64,000 nucleotides of DNA from Actibacterium sp. 188UL27-1 (GCF_016901225.1 NZ_JAFEUL010000019.1:1-64000); one strand, 5' to 3'. Shown: positions 42,504 through 52,647, counted from the first letter of the stretch. Notes: generated by a model not told the origin, from the letters alone. Numbers and translations are program-made.

Positions 42504-45368
42504 ATGGCCGAACAAAAGTTTATCGAGGTCCGCGGCGCACGCGAGCACAATCTCAAAGGCGTCGATGTTGATATCCCCCGCGACGAACTGGTTGTGATTA
42601 CGGGGCTTTCCGGCTCTGGCAAGTCGTCGCTGGCGTTTGACACGGTCTATGCCGAAGGGCAGCGGAGGTATGTTGAATCGCTCAGCGCTTATGCGCGGCA
42701 GTTTCTCGATATGATGGAAAAACCGGATGTGGATCACATTACGGGCCTCAGCCCCGCCATTTCGATTGAACAAAAGACGACATCGAAGAACCCACGCTCG
42801 ACCGTCGGGACCGTGACCGAGATCTACGACTACATGCGCCTTTTGTTTGCGCGTGTCGGCACGCCCTATTCGCCCGCCACCGGCCAGCCGATCGAGGCGC
42901 AGCAGGTTCAGGACATGGTTGACCGCGTTATGGCAATGGCCGAAGGGACGCGTGCCTATTTGCTGGCGCCCATCGTGCGGGACCGCAAGGGCGAATACCG
43001 CAAAGAGTTTTTGGAGTTGCGCAAGCAGGGGTTCCAGCGCGTCAAGGTGGATGGCGATTTCCACGATCTGGACAATCCGCCAACACTGGACAAGAAGTTC
43101 CGACACGATATCGACGTTGTGGTTGACCGGATCGTGGTCAAGGAGGGGATCGAGACGCGACTGGCCGACAGTTTGCGCACCGCCTTGGATCTGGCCGATG
43201 GCATCGCAATTTTCGAGAATGCAACCAGTGAGGACGGTGCCGAACCGGAACGTACCACGTTTTCAGAAAAATTCGCCTGTCCCGTCAGCGGGTTCACGAT
43301 CCCGGAGATTGAGCCGCGTCTGTTTTCGTTCAACGCGCCGTTCGGGGCCTGCCCGGATTGTGATGGCCTAGGGGTCGAGTTGTTCTTTGACGAACGGCTT
43401 GTTGTGCCTGACGCCACGCTGAAGATCAGCGATGGTGCGCTGGCGCCCTGGCGAAAGGGCAAGAGCCCCTATTTCCTGCAAACCATTGAAGCCATTGCCA
43501 AACATTACCAGTTTGACAAAAATGACCGGTGGAAAGACGTACCGCCCCATGTCAAGCAGGTGTTTCTATACGGGTCGGGCGAGGAAGAGATTTCGTTCCG
43601 CTATGACGAGGGCGGACGTGTCTATCAGGTGAGCCGCCCATTTGAAGGCGTGATCCCGAATATGGAGCGCCGCTATCGCGAGACAGACAGCAACTGGATC
43701 CGCGAAGAGTTTGAGCGGTACCAGAACAATCGCTCTTGTGGGACCTGCGGCGGGTATCGCCTGCGACCCGAAGCCTTGGCCGTCAAGATCGCCGGTCTTC
43801 ATGTCGGTGAGGTCGTGCAAATGTCGATCCGCGAGGCATTTGAGTGGTGCGAGAAAGTGCCCGGAGCCTTGAGCGCCCAGAAGAACGAGATTGCCCGCGC
43901 GATCCTGAAAGAGATCCGCGAGCGACTGGGATTTCTGAACAATGTCGGCCTGGAATATCTGACGCTTAGCCGCAATGCCGGGACATTGTCTGGGGGCGAG
44001 AGCCAGCGGATCCGCCTGGCCAGCCAGATCGGATCGGGCCTGACCGGGGTGCTGTATGTGTTGGATGAACCCTCAATCGGGCTGCACCAGCGCGACAATG
44101 ATCGGCTGCTGACGACGCTGAAGAACCTGCGCGACCAGGGCAATACCGTGATCGTGGTAGAACATGATGAAGAGGCCGTGCGGGAGGCCGATTACGTATT
44201 CGACATTGGCCCCGGTGCGGGTGTCCATGGTGGGCAAGTTGTGGCGCACGGCACGCCCGATCAGATCATGGCAAACCCGGATTCTGTGACCGGTGACTAT
44301 CTGGCGGGGCGGCGTGAGATTGCGGTGCCTGCCACTCGCCGGAAAGGGAACAAAAAGAAGGTCACGGTCAAGAAAGCCAGCGGAAACAACCTTCAAGACA
44401 TCACTGTCGATTTCCCATTGGGGAAATTCGTGTGCGTGACGGGCGTATCGGGTGGCGGCAAATCCACCCTGACGATTGAGACATTGTTCAAAACGGCCTC
44501 GATGCAACTGAACGGCGCGCGTCAAACCCCGGCCCCGTGCGAGACGATCCGGGGGCTGGAGCATCTGGACAAGGTGATCGATATCGACCAACGGCCCATC
44601 GGGCGCACGCCACGCTCGAACCCGGCGACATATACCGGGGCATTCACGCCGATCCGGGATTGGTTCGCCGGCCTGCCCGAGGCCAAGGCGCGTGGCTACA
44701 AGCCCGGGCGGTTTAGTTTCAACGTGAAGGGTGGTCGGTGTGAGGCGTGCCAGGGTGACGGTGTCATCAAGATCGAGATGCACTTTCTGCCTGATGTTTA
44801 CGTGACCTGCGAGACCTGCCATGGGGCACGGTATAATCGCGAAACGCTGGAAGTTTTGTTCAAAGGCAAAAGCATAGCAGATGTTCTTGATATGACCGTT
44901 GAGGATGCGCAGGAGTTCTTCAAGGCCGTGCCCAGCATCCGGGAGAAGATGGATGCGCTGATGCGGGTGGGCCTTGGCTATATCAAGGTAGGCCAGCAGG
45001 CGACGACCCTGTCTGGTGGCGAGGCGCAGCGGGTGAAATTGTCAAAGGAGCTGGCCAAGCGGTCCACTGGGCGGACGCTTTACATCCTGGATGAACCGAC
45101 AACGGGTCTGCATTTCGAAGATGTGCGGAAACTGTTGGAGGTTCTGCATGAGCTCGTCGATGGTGGCAACACCGTTGTGGTGATCGAACATAATCTGGAT
45201 GTAGTGAAGACAGCTGACTGGATCATAGACATTGGCCCTGAAGGTGGAGATGGCGGCGGCACGGTCGTGGCGACCGGAACGCCGGAGAAGGTGTCCGAGG
45301 TCGCTGAATCTCATACCGGGCATTACCTGAAACCGATGTTGCAGCCCAGAAAAGTCGCCGCGGAATAG
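42504..45368 (+). CDS. uvrA: Excinuclease ABC subunit A
   Basis: A 954-residue damage-recognition ATPase of nucleotide excision repair. The first Walker A is [16 protein letters not shown] near residue 32, the second is [16 protein letters not shown] near 648. Both LSGGE signatures are present ([28 protein letters not shown]), and zinc-finger cysteines are seen in CGTCGGYR and [18 protein letters not shown]. It is followed five bases later by a patatin gene. A GTTC lies in the upstream region but without a second half-site, so no SOS box is claimed. Confidence 0.97.
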   Translation: MAEQKFIEVRGAREHNLKGVDVDIPRDELVVITGLSGSGKSSLAFDTVYAEGQRRYVESLSAYARQFLDMMEKPDVDHITGLSPAISIEQKTTSKNPRSTVGTVTEIYDYMRLLFARVGTPYSPATGQPIEAQQVQDMVDRVMAMAEGTRAYLLAPIVRDRKGEYRKEFLELRKQGFQRVKVDGDFHDLDNPPTLDKKFRHDIDVVVDRIVVKEGIETRLADSLRTALDLADGIAIFENATSEDGAEPERTTFSEKFACPVSGFTIPEIEPRLFSFNAPFGACPDCDGLGVELFFDERLVVPDATLKISDGALAPWRKGKSPYFLQTIEAIAKHYQFDKNDRWKDVPPHVKQVFLYGSGEEEISFRYDEGGRVYQVSRPFEGVIPNMERRYRETDSNWIREEFERYQNNRSCGTCGGYRLRPEALAVKIAGLHVGEVVQMSIREAFEWCEKVPGALSAQKNEIARAILKEIRERLGFLNNVGLEYLTLSRNAGTLSGGESQRIRLASQIGSGLTGVLYVLDEPSIGLHQRDNDRLLTTLKNLRDQGNTVIVVEHDEEAVREADYVFDIGPGAGVHGGQVVAHGTPDQIMANPDSVTGDYLAGRREIAVPATRRKGNKKKVTVKKASGNNLQDITVDFPLGKFVCVTGVSGGGKSTLTIETLFKTASMQLNGARQTPAPCETIRGLEHLDKVIDIDQRPIGRTPRSNPATYTGAFTPIRDWFAGLPEAKARGYKPGRFSFNVKGGRCEACQGDGVIKIEMHFLPDVYVTCETCHGARYNRETLEVLFKGKSIADVLDMTVEDAQEFFKAVPSIREKMDALMRVGLGYIKVGQQATTLSGGEAQRVKLSKELAKRSTGRTLYILDEPTTGLHFEDVRKLLEVLHELVDGGNTVVVIEHNLDVVKTADWIIDIGPEGGDGGGTVVATGTPEKVSEVAESHTGHYLKPMLQPRKVAAE

Positions 45369-45372
45369 TCCG

Positions 45373-46296
45373 ATGCGGCCTAGGATCGGAGTGGCACTCG
45401 GCAGCGGTGGGGCACGGGGTTTTTGCCATATCGGCGTTTTGCAGGCTTTGGTGGAACGACGGACGTCGCCTGATGTGATAGCCGGAGCCTCGATCGGGGC
45501 TTTGGTCGGGGCAGTTTATGCGGCGGGCAAGCTGGAGGAATTGGAAGCCTGGGCGCGCAGCCTGACCCGGGTCAGCTTTGCCCGGCTGTTGGATCTGAAC
45601 CTTGGATCCGGTGGTTTGGTTCATGGGCGTGCGTTGGAGCGGCTTTTCGGCGATATTGGTCTGCCCGACCGGATCGAGGATTTACCTTTGCCCTTTGTCG
45701 CAGTGGCCACTGACATGGTGACCGGAGCAGAGCACTGGTTCAAAGAGGGGTCCCTGTTCGATGCGGTGCGCGCATCGATTGCGCTGCCGGGTGTGATCAG
45801 CCCCCATTTTGTCGGCGGGCGCTGGTTGCTGGATGGCGGTTTGGTCAATCCGATCCCGGTGAGCGCGGCACGGATGCAGGATGCGCAGATCATTATCGCG
45901 GTTAATCCGAATGCCCGGCTGGACGGTGTGATCTGGCGGTCCAGCACCGAAGCCGCGCAGAAAGGGGACTTGGTGGAGGGTGACAATTCGCAACAAGGTT
46001 TCTTTGCGGCCTTGCCAGAGCAGATGCAGACAGCCTTGCTGAGCTTGTCCTCTCCGATCAAGGGGCCCGTCCCGCCGAGTTACATGCAGGTGCTGACCGC
46101 CTCGATCGAGATCATGATTGACCATATCCAGCGGTCGCGTCTGGCCGGTGACCCACCCCATGTGCAGCTAAACGGGACGTTGGGAGCGATGTCGATTTTT
46201 GATTTTCACATGGCTGCCGGGGCTATTGCCGAGGGGCATGAGATGGTTCGACGCAACGAGGACTTCATTGAAGCGCTGACAGATCCCGGCGTGTGA
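45373..46296 (+). CDS. Patatin-like phospholipase family protein (RssA-like)
   Basis: A 307-residue serine hydrolase with the oxyanion motif GSGGARGFCHIGVLQAL at residues 10-26, the nucleophile elbow GASIG near 38-42 and the catalytic Asp in LDGGLVNPIPV near 155. The C-terminal part is helical. It starts five bases after uvrA, probably co-transcribed. Bacterial RssA-type proteins are lipid acyl hydrolases; the substrate is unknown. Confidence 0.88.
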   Translation: MRPRIGVALGSGGARGFCHIGVLQALVERRTSPDVIAGASIGALVGAVYAAGKLEELEAWARSLTRVSFARLLDLNLGSGGLVHGRALERLFGDIGLPDRIEDLPLPFVAVATDMVTGAEHWFKEGSLFDAVRASIALPGVISPHFVGGRWLLDGGLVNPIPVSAARMQDAQIIIAVNPNARLDGVIWRSSTEAAQKGDLVEGDNSQQGFFAALPEQMQTALLSLSSPIKGPVPPSYMQVLTASIEIMIDHIQRSRLAGDPPHVQLNGTLGAMSIFDFHMAAGAIAEGHEMVRRNEDFIEALTDPGV

Positions 46297-46503
46297 TGGG
46301 GGTGCAGGCCGCCCTTGGGGGCATCGAGCCCCCGCGCGGGCGGGCGCGGGTTTCATCGCGCGGAACGGATGGTGAGGGTGACTGCTGGGGCATGCGTTTT
46401 TGGCGCCTTTGGCTTATGATGGAGGGCGGAAGAACCGCTCGCGAATGCGTGACCAGTTGCCGGGGCACCAGTTTCCCAAAATACGCACCGATCCCAACCG
46501 CAG
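46297..46503. other. Gap with a GC-rich hairpin (46317-46333)
   Basis: Between the patatin stop and the end of the convergent interrupted gene there is no credible coding region. A perfect hairpin GGGGGC-ATCGA-GCCCCC sits at 46317-46333 and may end transcription of uvrA-patatin, although no T-run follows. The rest shows nothing recognisable. Confidence 0.45.
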
Positions 46504-46902
46504 TTAGAAATTAAACACCAAGTCGGCCAAGGCGACGGTGATCGCGACCACCAGAATGACACGTATCATGATCCGGATCGTCTGGAGATGTACCGGATAG
46601 GGTTGCAGGATCACCTTGTACGAGAGACGCGGGATTAGATCCGTTCCAGGATTGAAGTTTATTTGAACAGTCTGCGTGGCGCTGCACAACTCCAGCATGC
46701 GCGACGGCAGACCTGTTCCGGCTTGATACAGCGTCGCCGCGGTGATCCGGTTGTGGGGCAGGGTCTACTGCCCGATTGTGACGCGGTCATCCCAGATCTC
46801 GAACTGGGTCCGTTTGCTGAACGCCCAGGCGAGGGACGCTTTAGGTGGCCCACTCAGCTTATCCGTGGCCTTGACGAAAGCAGAGAAGAGCGGTTGTTTC
46901 AT
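46504..46902 (-). pseudogene. Amber-interrupted gene for a small membrane-anchored protein
   Basis: A 133-codon frame begins with ATG 46902, overlapping the mmsB stop as TGATG, and ends in TAA at 46504. It is open except for one TAG at codon 46 (46767 to 46765). Both sides read like one protein: FEIWDDRVTIGQ before the stop, LPHNRITAATLYQAG after it, and a C-terminal membrane helix (MIRVILVVAITVALADLVF). The WDDRVTIG...LPHNRITA pattern vaguely recalls bacterial PH-like domains. Alternatives are a genuine pseudogene, a sequencing error or restart at ATG 46698 giving a 64-residue protein. Confidence 0.6.
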
Positions 46903-47774
46903 CATCTGTGTCCGCGTTTTTCAAACCGGGGAAGCATGGCGGAGAAGTCACGGCCTTGGCCATTTTCGTCTTCGACGAATTGTCGGTAGAGGGCGGTTGC
47001 GTGCTGGCCCAGGGGCGTGTCGGCATCCACGACTTCGGCCGCGTGCTGGCTGAGGCGGAGGTCCTTGAGCATAAGATCGGCTGCGAAACCGGGCTGGTAA
47101 TCGTTGTCGGCGGGGCTGTGCGGGCCGATGCCTGGCGCGGGGCAGTAGGCGTTCATCGACCAGCTGTAGCCGGAGGAGGTGCTGACTACGTCGAACATTT
47201 TTTGCCGGTCGAGACCCAGTTTGTCGGCCAGGGCAAAGGCCTCGCATGTCGCGATCATCGTGACGCCAAGGATCATGTTGTTGCAGATCTTGGCAGCCTG
47301 ACCCGCACCAGCCTCGCCGCAATGGACGGCCTTTTGACCCATGATCGCAAAAAGAGGCTCGACCTTCGCAAAGGCCGCCTCCTGTCCGCCAGCCATGAAG
47401 GTCAGGGTGCCTGCAGCGGCCCCGCCGACGCCACCCGAGACCGGAGCATCGACGGCCAGAAGGGTGTATTTCATCGCCTGTTCGGCCACGGCGCGGGCGC
47501 TTTCGACATCGACGGTGGAGCAATCCAGATGGACGGCTCCGGTGGCCATGGCGGGGTGGATCTGGTCGGCGACGGCACGCAGGATCTCTCCGTTCGGGAG
47601 CATGGTGATAACGACATCTGCGCCATCCGCGACTTCGGCAGCATCGGCGGCTGTTGCGATACCATCGGCGCCGGGGACCGCCATGTCATAGCCGGTGACC
47701 TGGTGACCCGCCGCAGCAAGGTTGGCGGCCATGGGTGCGCCCATATTGCCCAATCCGATGAAGCCAATTTGCAT
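46902..47774 (-). CDS. mmsB: 3-hydroxyisobutyrate dehydrogenase
   Basis: A 290-residue NAD-dependent dehydrogenase starting MQIGFIGLGNMGAPMAANLAAAGH. The substrate motif VDAPVSGGVGGAAAGTL, the catalytic Lys in GAGQAAKICNNM and the C-terminal GFAADLMLKDLRL match HIBADH/MmsB. It oxidises 3-hydroxyisobutyrate to methylmalonate semialdehyde in valine breakdown. It starts one base after the hydrolase stop; isobutyryl-CoA dehydrogenase and hydroxyisobutyryl-CoA hydrolase genes precede it, which supports the assignment. Confidence 0.92.
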   Translation of the reverse strand: MQIGFIGLGNMGAPMAANLAAAGHQVTGYDMAVPGADGIATAADAAEVADGADVVITMLPNGEILRAVADQIHPAMATGAVHLDCSTVDVESARAVAEQAMKYTLLAVDAPVSGGVGGAAAGTLTFMAGGQEAAFAKVEPLFAIMGQKAVHCGEAGAGQAAKICNNMILGVTMIATCEAFALADKLGLDRQKMFDVVSTSSGYSWSMNAYCPAPGIGPHSPADNDYQPGFAADLMLKDLRLSQHAAEVVDADTPLGQHATALYRQFVEDENGQGRDFSAMLPRFEKRGHR

Positions 47775-47775
47775 G

Positions 47776-48813
47776 TCAGTCCTCCCAGGTGAGTGCGCTT
47801 TCCCCCAACGGGAGCAGCATTTTTGTAATATCCGCCTGCGGTACGGCTGTCGGGCCGTCATGGTGCCAGTGGGGGTTTTTGTCTTTGTCGATGATTGCGG
47901 CGCGGATGCCTTCGATGAACTCCCCATGTTCGGCGGAGCGAAAGGTGAAGCGGTATTCCTGTTCCAGCGCATAGCGGATGTCATCAGGGCCGCGCACCCT
48001 GCGGATGACCTCGATCGCGCAGGCCATGGCGAGCGGAGAGGGTTTGCCAAGCTTCGCCAGCGTTTCATCGGCAAAATCGGTTCCAGCAGCAGAAAGGCGG
48101 TTGGCGATTGAGGCAAGATTATCGCAACCGAACATATCGTCGATCTCGGCGCGGTGATCGTCCAGTAACGGCGGCCCGGGATCGGATGTGGCGGTATCGA
48201 TCAGAGTCAGGTCGGCAGTTTCGAGGAGCTGTTTTTTGAGGCTGTCCCACTGATCCTGTGGCACGAAATAGTCGGCAAAACCCGCAAGGATGGCATCGCT
48301 GGGCCCCATGCGATGGGCCGTGGTGCCCAGGTATTCGCCCAGGTAACCCGGTGCGCGGGCCAGGATCAGGGAGCCGCCGACATCCGGGACAAGGCCGATG
48401 CCACATTCGGGCATGGCGATGCGGGAGGTTTCGCAAACAATCCGGTGGGAGCCATGGCACCCGACGCCGACACCGCCACCCATAGTGTAGCCTTGCAGGA
48501 AGCTGACCACGGGTTTGGGAAAGGAAAACAGCCGCGCATTCATCCGGTATTCATCGCGCCAGAAGCGGCGGCCATAGGTGTAATCGCCTGCCTTTCCGGT
48601 CGCGTACATTTCCGCAATGTCGCCACCAGAGCAAAAGGCGCGGTCGCCCATGGCGTCGAACACCAATAGGGCGATGCCGTCATCGTCGGCCCAGCGTTTC
48701 AGGGCCCCGTCGATGTCGAGACACATCTGATGTGTCAGAGCGTTCAGCGCATCCGGGCGGTTCAGGGTGATATGGCCGACCGCACCGGTCTGGCGGATAT
48801 GGATGTCGTTCAT
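47776..48813 (-). CDS. 3-hydroxyisobutyryl-CoA hydrolase
   Basis: A 345-residue crotonase-fold protein of the HIBCH branch, from ATG 48813 that overlaps the dehydrogenase stop by ATGA. The oxyanion elements AFCSGGDIAEMY and GYTMGGGVGVGCHGSHRI and the catalytic Glu in MPECGIGLVPDVGGS are clear, and the long C-terminal extension with DNLASIANRL and EYRFTFR distinguishes HIBCH from hydratases. It releases 3-hydroxyisobutyrate for MmsB. Confidence 0.9.
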   Translation of the reverse strand: MNDIHIRQTGAVGHITLNRPDALNALTHQMCLDIDGALKRWADDDGIALLVFDAMGDRAFCSGGDIAEMYATGKAGDYTYGRRFWRDEYRMNARLFSFPKPVVSFLQGYTMGGGVGVGCHGSHRIVCETSRIAMPECGIGLVPDVGGSLILARAPGYLGEYLGTTAHRMGPSDAILAGFADYFVPQDQWDSLKKQLLETADLTLIDTATSDPGPPLLDDHRAEIDDMFGCDNLASIANRLSAAGTDFADETLAKLGKPSPLAMACAIEVIRRVRGPDDIRYALEQEYRFTFRSAEHGEFIEGIRAAIIDKDKNPHWHHDGPTAVPQADITKMLLPLGESALTWED

Positions 48814-49949
48814 GAAGTCAGCATGTGCCGGGCTGTGATGACGCGCATGATCTCGTTCGTGCCTTCCAGGATCTGGTGAACCCGCAGATCGCGCACGATC
48901 TTCTCGATCCCGTAATCGGCCAGATAGCCGTAGCCACCGTGGAGTTGCAGGCATTGGTCTGCGACGCTGGAGCCAGCCTCGGTCACGAATTTCTTGGCCA
49001 TGGCGCAATGCTGGCCGGCATCAGGTGTTTTACGGTCAAGCTTCCAGGCGGCTTGGCGCAGGAAGGTGCGGGCGGCCTGAAGTTCGATCTCCATATCAGC
49101 GAGGCGGAATTGCAGCGCCTGGAAATCGTGCAGCTTGCGGCCAAAGGCTTGCCGTTCGTTCATATAGGCCATGGTTTGATCAAGCGCGGCTTGGGCAGCG
49201 CCCAGGGAGCAGGCGGCGATGTTCAGACGCCCACCATCCAAGCCCGCCATGGCGTATTTGAACCCCATGCTTTCTTCTCCCAACAGGTTCTCAGCGGGTG
49301 CTTTGCAGGCATCCAACTGGACCTGCCGGGTGGGTTGGCTGCGCCAGCCCATCTTGTCTTCAAGGCCGCCAAAGCTCAGCCCCTCCGCCCCGTCGCGCAC
49401 GATGATCGCTGACACACCGCGTGGGCTGTCATCGCCCGTGCGGCACATCACGATGTAGGCATCCGAATAGCCACCGCCCGAGATGAACGCCTTTGTGCCC
49501 GTCAGTTCATAGCCCGCATTGGTGCGCACAGCCTTGGTTTTCAACGCCGCCGCGTCTGAGCCGGAACCGGGTTCGGTCAGGCAGTAGCTGTAGATATCGG
49601 CCATGGTCAGGGCGTCTGGCAAGAGCCGGTCGCGCATCGCCTCATCACCGAAGCTGTCGATCATCCAGGCGCACATATTGTGGATCGAAAGGAATGCAGC
49701 AACAGAGGCGCAAGAGCGGCTGAGCGCCTCAAAGACCAGCGTGGCATCCAAACGGGTCAAACCGGATCCGCCGCTTTCTTCGCGCACGTAAAGCCCGGCA
49801 AAGCCAAGTTCAGCCAATTTCGGCCACAGATCCTTGGGGATTGTCCCGTCGGTTTCCCATTTGCGGGCATGTGGCGCGATTTCACCCTCACCAAAGGCGC
49901 TGGCCATGTCAAAGATGGCGGTCTGTTCCTCGGTCAGCTCAAAATTCAT
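48810..49949 (-). CDS. Isobutyryl-CoA dehydrogenase
   Basis: A 379-residue acyl-CoA dehydrogenase of the ACAD8 type: MNFELTEEQTAIFDMASAFGEGEIAPHA, LSIHNMCAWMID, YCLTEPGSGSDAAALKTKA, FGRKLHDFQALQFRLADM and the C-terminal ILEGTNEIMRVITARHML with the catalytic Glu. It oxidises isobutyryl-CoA to methacrylyl-CoA. First gene of the valine operon; no enoyl-CoA hydratase or methylmalonate-semialdehyde dehydrogenase gene is adjacent. Confidence 0.9.
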   Translation of the reverse strand: MNFELTEEQTAIFDMASAFGEGEIAPHARKWETDGTIPKDLWPKLAELGFAGLYVREESGGSGLTRLDATLVFEALSRSCASVAAFLSIHNMCAWMIDSFGDEAMRDRLLPDALTMADIYSYCLTEPGSGSDAAALKTKAVRTNAGYELTGTKAFISGGGYSDAYIVMCRTGDDSPRGVSAIIVRDGAEGLSFGGLEDKMGWRSQPTRQVQLDACKAPAENLLGEESMGFKYAMAGLDGGRLNIAACSLGAAQAALDQTMAYMNERQAFGRKLHDFQALQFRLADMEIELQAARTFLRQAAWKLDRKTPDAGQHCAMAKKFVTEAGSSVADQCLQLHGGYGYLADYGIEKIVRDLRVHQILEGTNEIMRVITARHMLTS

Positions 49950-50114
49950 GGGCCGTATCCTGTCTATTGCGGTTGGAGCACAAAAGAATTGAACACTTGT
50001 ATGATTCCGTGCGGCGCGTTTGTCTAGCCGTGCTTACCGTAGCCATCACATCCCAAGCATTCGGAACTTTGGAGAGATCGGCTGCGTTGTGCCTCCAACC
50101 AAAAGGAGAAACCC

Positions 50115-50312
50115 ATGTCTGCCCCCGATACCAATCTCGAAAAGCAAGCTGAACGTCATGGTCCGTCCCTGTTCGGGATGGCGGCTGTCGTTGTGTTTGC
50201 CCTGCTTCTGCTGGCTGGTTTGACGTCCTGGCTGGCCTATAATGGAAATGTCCCAGAGCAGAACGGCGCGATGATTGACGGGCGGACGGGAGTAACCGTT
50301 TCGGTAGATTGA
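50115..50312 (+). CDS. Small single-span membrane protein
   Basis: A 65-residue protein with one hydrophobic segment at about residues 20-42 (LFGMAAVVVFALLLLAGLTSWLAY), a charged cytoplasmic N-terminus and a short outside tail. AAAGGAGAAA gives a good ribosome binding site. I recall similar short proteins as conserved hypotheticals in Rhodobacterales, but no function is known to me. It stands alone between divergent and convergent genes. Confidence 0.72.
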   Translation: MSAPDTNLEKQAERHGPSLFGMAAVVVFALLLLAGLTSWLAYNGNVPEQNGAMIDGRTGVTVSVD

Positions 50313-50321
50313 CCGCTTTGA

Positions 50322-51194
50322 TCAATTCTGTGGGGTGTGCCGTGTCCTGCGGTCGCGGGCTAAGGTGTAAAGCCCCGATCCCAATATCAGCGCGGCACCG
50401 GCATAGGTCAGCAGATCGGGGCGTTCGTTAAACGCGATGATCCCGATCAACAAGCCAAACAGCAGCCGGGCATATCGGAACGGCGCCACCGCCGCGATAT
50501 CCCCGATCCGCATCGCGGCGGTGATGGCGTAATACGCGCAGGCCGTAAGAATGACTGCGAGGATCATTAACGTCACACCTGTGGTTTGCCACGCTGTGCC
50601 GCCGGGATCGACGGCGATGCCGATCATGCCCAGCGGTGCGATGACGGCAAAGCCATAAAATGCCAACAAGAGGGAATGGACCGAACCGGGAACAGCGCGC
50701 GTCGCCAGATCCCGAGCAGCCAAGGCTATCGCAGCAGCCAAGGCAAAAAGAGCGTTGGGATCGAATCCTTCCAGGCCCGGTCGCAAGATCAGCAGAACAC
50801 CAACGAAGCCAAAGCTGATCGCGCTCCAACGTCGCCACCCAACCTGCATGCCGAATACCAGAACGGCGCCGGCTGTGACTAACAGGGGCGTGGCTTGCAA
50901 GATCACCGTCAGCGTCGTGAGAGGTACACGCGACAGGGCGGTGATCATGCTCAAGGCCGCCAGCATCTCAAAGCCGTTGCGGACCAGAATGGCGCGGTTC
51001 CAGAATACCGCGTTGATCAACGGAACACCGCGCAGGATTGCCAAACATGCAAATATTGCGGAACCACCGCCGCCCAGCAGCAACAGGATCTGCCAGTTGG
51101 TCAACGTGGCGCTGGCTTCCTTGATCAGCGCGTCGCCTGCCGCGAACCCGGCCATGGCCAGGGTCATTAGGGCCGCGGCCCGCACGGTATCCAT
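50322..51194 (-). CDS. EamA/DMT-family transporter
   Basis: A 290-residue membrane protein with about ten hydrophobic helices in two EamA repeats. Features include MTLAMAGFAAGDALIKEASATLTNWQI at the N-terminus and FRYARLLFGLLIGIIAFNERPDLLTYAGAALILGSGLY at the end of the second repeat. The family exports amino acids and metabolites; substrate unknown. The Fur-family gene lies five bases upstream on the same strand, so they may be co-transcribed. Confidence 0.88.
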   Translation of the reverse strand: MDTVRAAALMTLAMAGFAAGDALIKEASATLTNWQILLLLGGGGSAIFACLAILRGVPLINAVFWNRAILVRNGFEMLAALSMITALSRVPLTTLTVILQATPLLVTAGAVLVFGMQVGWRRWSAISFGFVGVLLILRPGLEGFDPNALFALAAAIALAARDLATRAVPGSVHSLLLAFYGFAVIAPLGMIGIAVDPGGTAWQTTGVTLMILAVILTACAYYAITAAMRIGDIAAVAPFRYARLLFGLLIGIIAFNERPDLLTYAGAALILGSGLYTLARDRRTRHTPQN

Positions 51195-51199
51195 GGATG

Positions 51200-51613
51200 T
51201 CAGCCTTTTTTGAGCGGAACCCCGTAAAGTTCCAGCCGGTGCCCCTTTAACCGGTAGCCGAGCTTTGCTGCGATCTTTTCTTGCAGTGCCTCAATCTCGG
51301 GGTCGCAAAACTCGATGACCTTGCCGCTGTTCATATCGATCAGATGGTCATGGTGATCGCGTTCGGCATCCTCATACCTGGCACGGCCATCGCCAAATTC
51401 CAGCCGGTCGAGTATGCCCGTTTCCTCGAAAAGTTTGACGGTCCGGTAAACCGTCGCGATGGAGATCTTGCTGTCACGGGCAGAGGCGCGGTGGAACAGT
51501 TCTTCGGCATCTGGATGGTCGCTGGATGCTTCCAAAACCTCTGCAATGACACGGCGTTGGCCGGTCATGCGCAATCCCTTTTCCTCAAGCCGGGCAATGA
51601 TGCTATCGGCCAT
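51200..51613 (-). CDS. Fur-family metalloregulator (Mur/Fur type)
   Basis: A 137-residue regulator with winged helix ATVYRTVKLFEETGILDRLEFGDGRARYE and the metal site ERDHHDHLIDMNSGKVIEFCDPEIE. The CxxC pair after HHDHLI seen in many Fur proteins is replaced by MNSG, and there is no C-terminal CxxC, as in the manganese-responsive Mur proteins of alphaproteobacteria. I infer Mn/Fe homeostasis control. Target sites were not identified. Confidence 0.88.
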   Translation of the reverse strand: MADSIIARLEEKGLRMTGQRRVIAEVLEASSDHPDAEELFHRASARDSKISIATVYRTVKLFEETGILDRLEFGDGRARYEDAERDHHDHLIDMNSGKVIEFCDPEIEALQEKIAAKLGYRLKGHRLELYGVPLKKG

Positions 51614-51669
51614 GGCTCCTCCACACCTGAGCCCTGTTGGTATCTTAGAACGTCGGTCAGGAAAAGGGA

Positions 51670-52647
51670 TCAGACATCGCCGGTTGCCAGCAATATCTGT
51701 TTTAAGATCGCGGTCTCATCGATCAACGTCCATTCCTTGGTGATGCCGCGCGGCCCAAATTCGACATGTGTGATGCCCATGACATGGATCTGCGCGTGAC
51801 TGGGCTTTCCAAACATGCCCCATCCATCGTGACGCCCGTTAAGCGACCACCGGATTGCGGCACGGGGGGGCAGCAGTGGATCGTTTCGGCCAATGCGATG
51901 GGCAATCTGAAATCGGGCGGACGGGAAGGCTGAGCGCAGAGACAGCCAAAACCGATCAGCAACACCGTGGCCATAATCGGTGACGTGGCCGGGATAATGC
52001 AGCGCGCAGGCCCGGTCATAGCGTTCGGTGATAATCGCGAAATCCGCCTGCATGATCTGGGTGAGGATGTCGGCGAGCGCTTGACCCATCTCATGGTCAT
52101 TCCCGCGACCGCGATAGGGGCCCTCCAGATCCGTTTCGGGCGTCAATGGTAGCGTGCAATGGTTGGGCCCGCCCTCGCGTCGGATCAGATCGCGGGTCCA
52201 CTCCGTTAGGTCAAACCCCATCTGCCGAACAATCGCGCCCTGATCACGGACGAGCCATTCATCGCGCACCTGATTCTCGGCACAGTAACAATCGGCCAGA
52301 ATACGATAGGTTAGGCGCTGGCCGGTCGGGGGGCCGTAGCGCCCCGCACCACTATGGGTTGCGGTACACAACAACCGATGGGAGCTCATCAATCCGTCGT
52401 CATCGCACCAGATCACATCTTCCCCCGGCAGTTGCCGGTCCGGAAATTCCGCCAATGTTTCCCGTGTGGCCGCGATAATACCATCATTGCCCACCACGAC
52501 GGAGGCCGGGGAGCGCACCACAAGATCTGGTCCGTAATACTGTTTGAGCGTGGCGATACCGCGATCTTCCCAGATCTCCCGGGTCATGCCGAGGATGAAA
52601 TCTGGAAACGTCTTCCACTTTGGGTCGAAACCTGGGGCAATCGTCAT
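51670..52647 (-). CDS. SnoaL-like/nuclear transport factor 2 family protein
   Basis: About 325 residues from ATG 52647 (MTIAPGFDPKWKTFPDFILG). Two SnoaL-like units are suggested: residues 10-150 (IWEDRGIATLKQYYGPDLVVRSP, ADCYCAENQVRDEWLVRDQG) and 190-325 (ALHYPGHVTDYGHGVADRFWLSL, IHVMGITHVEFGPRGITKEWTLIDETAIL). Such folds act as ester cyclases, isomerases or dehydratases. No closer function is visible, and the gene stands alone. Confidence 0.78.
   Translation of the reverse strand: MTIAPGFDPKWKTFPDFILGMTREIWEDRGIATLKQYYGPDLVVRSPASVVVGNDGIIAATRETLAEFPDRQLPGEDVIWCDDDGLMSSHRLLCTATHSGAGRYGPPTGQRLTYRILADCYCAENQVRDEWLVRDQGAIVRQMGFDLTEWTRDLIRREGGPNHCTLPLTPETDLEGPYRGRGNDHEMGQALADILTQIMQADFAIITERYDRACALHYPGHVTDYGHGVADRFWLSLRSAFPSARFQIAHRIGRNDPLLPPRAAIRWSLNGRHDGWGMFGKPSHAQIHVMGITHVEFGPRGITKEWTLIDETAILKQILLATGDV

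Noticed and set aside
46293-46514. A 73-codon plus-strand frame after the patatin gene
   Set aside because: No ribosome binding site, low-complexity Arg/Gly content and overlap with a GC-rich hairpin; not a credible gene.
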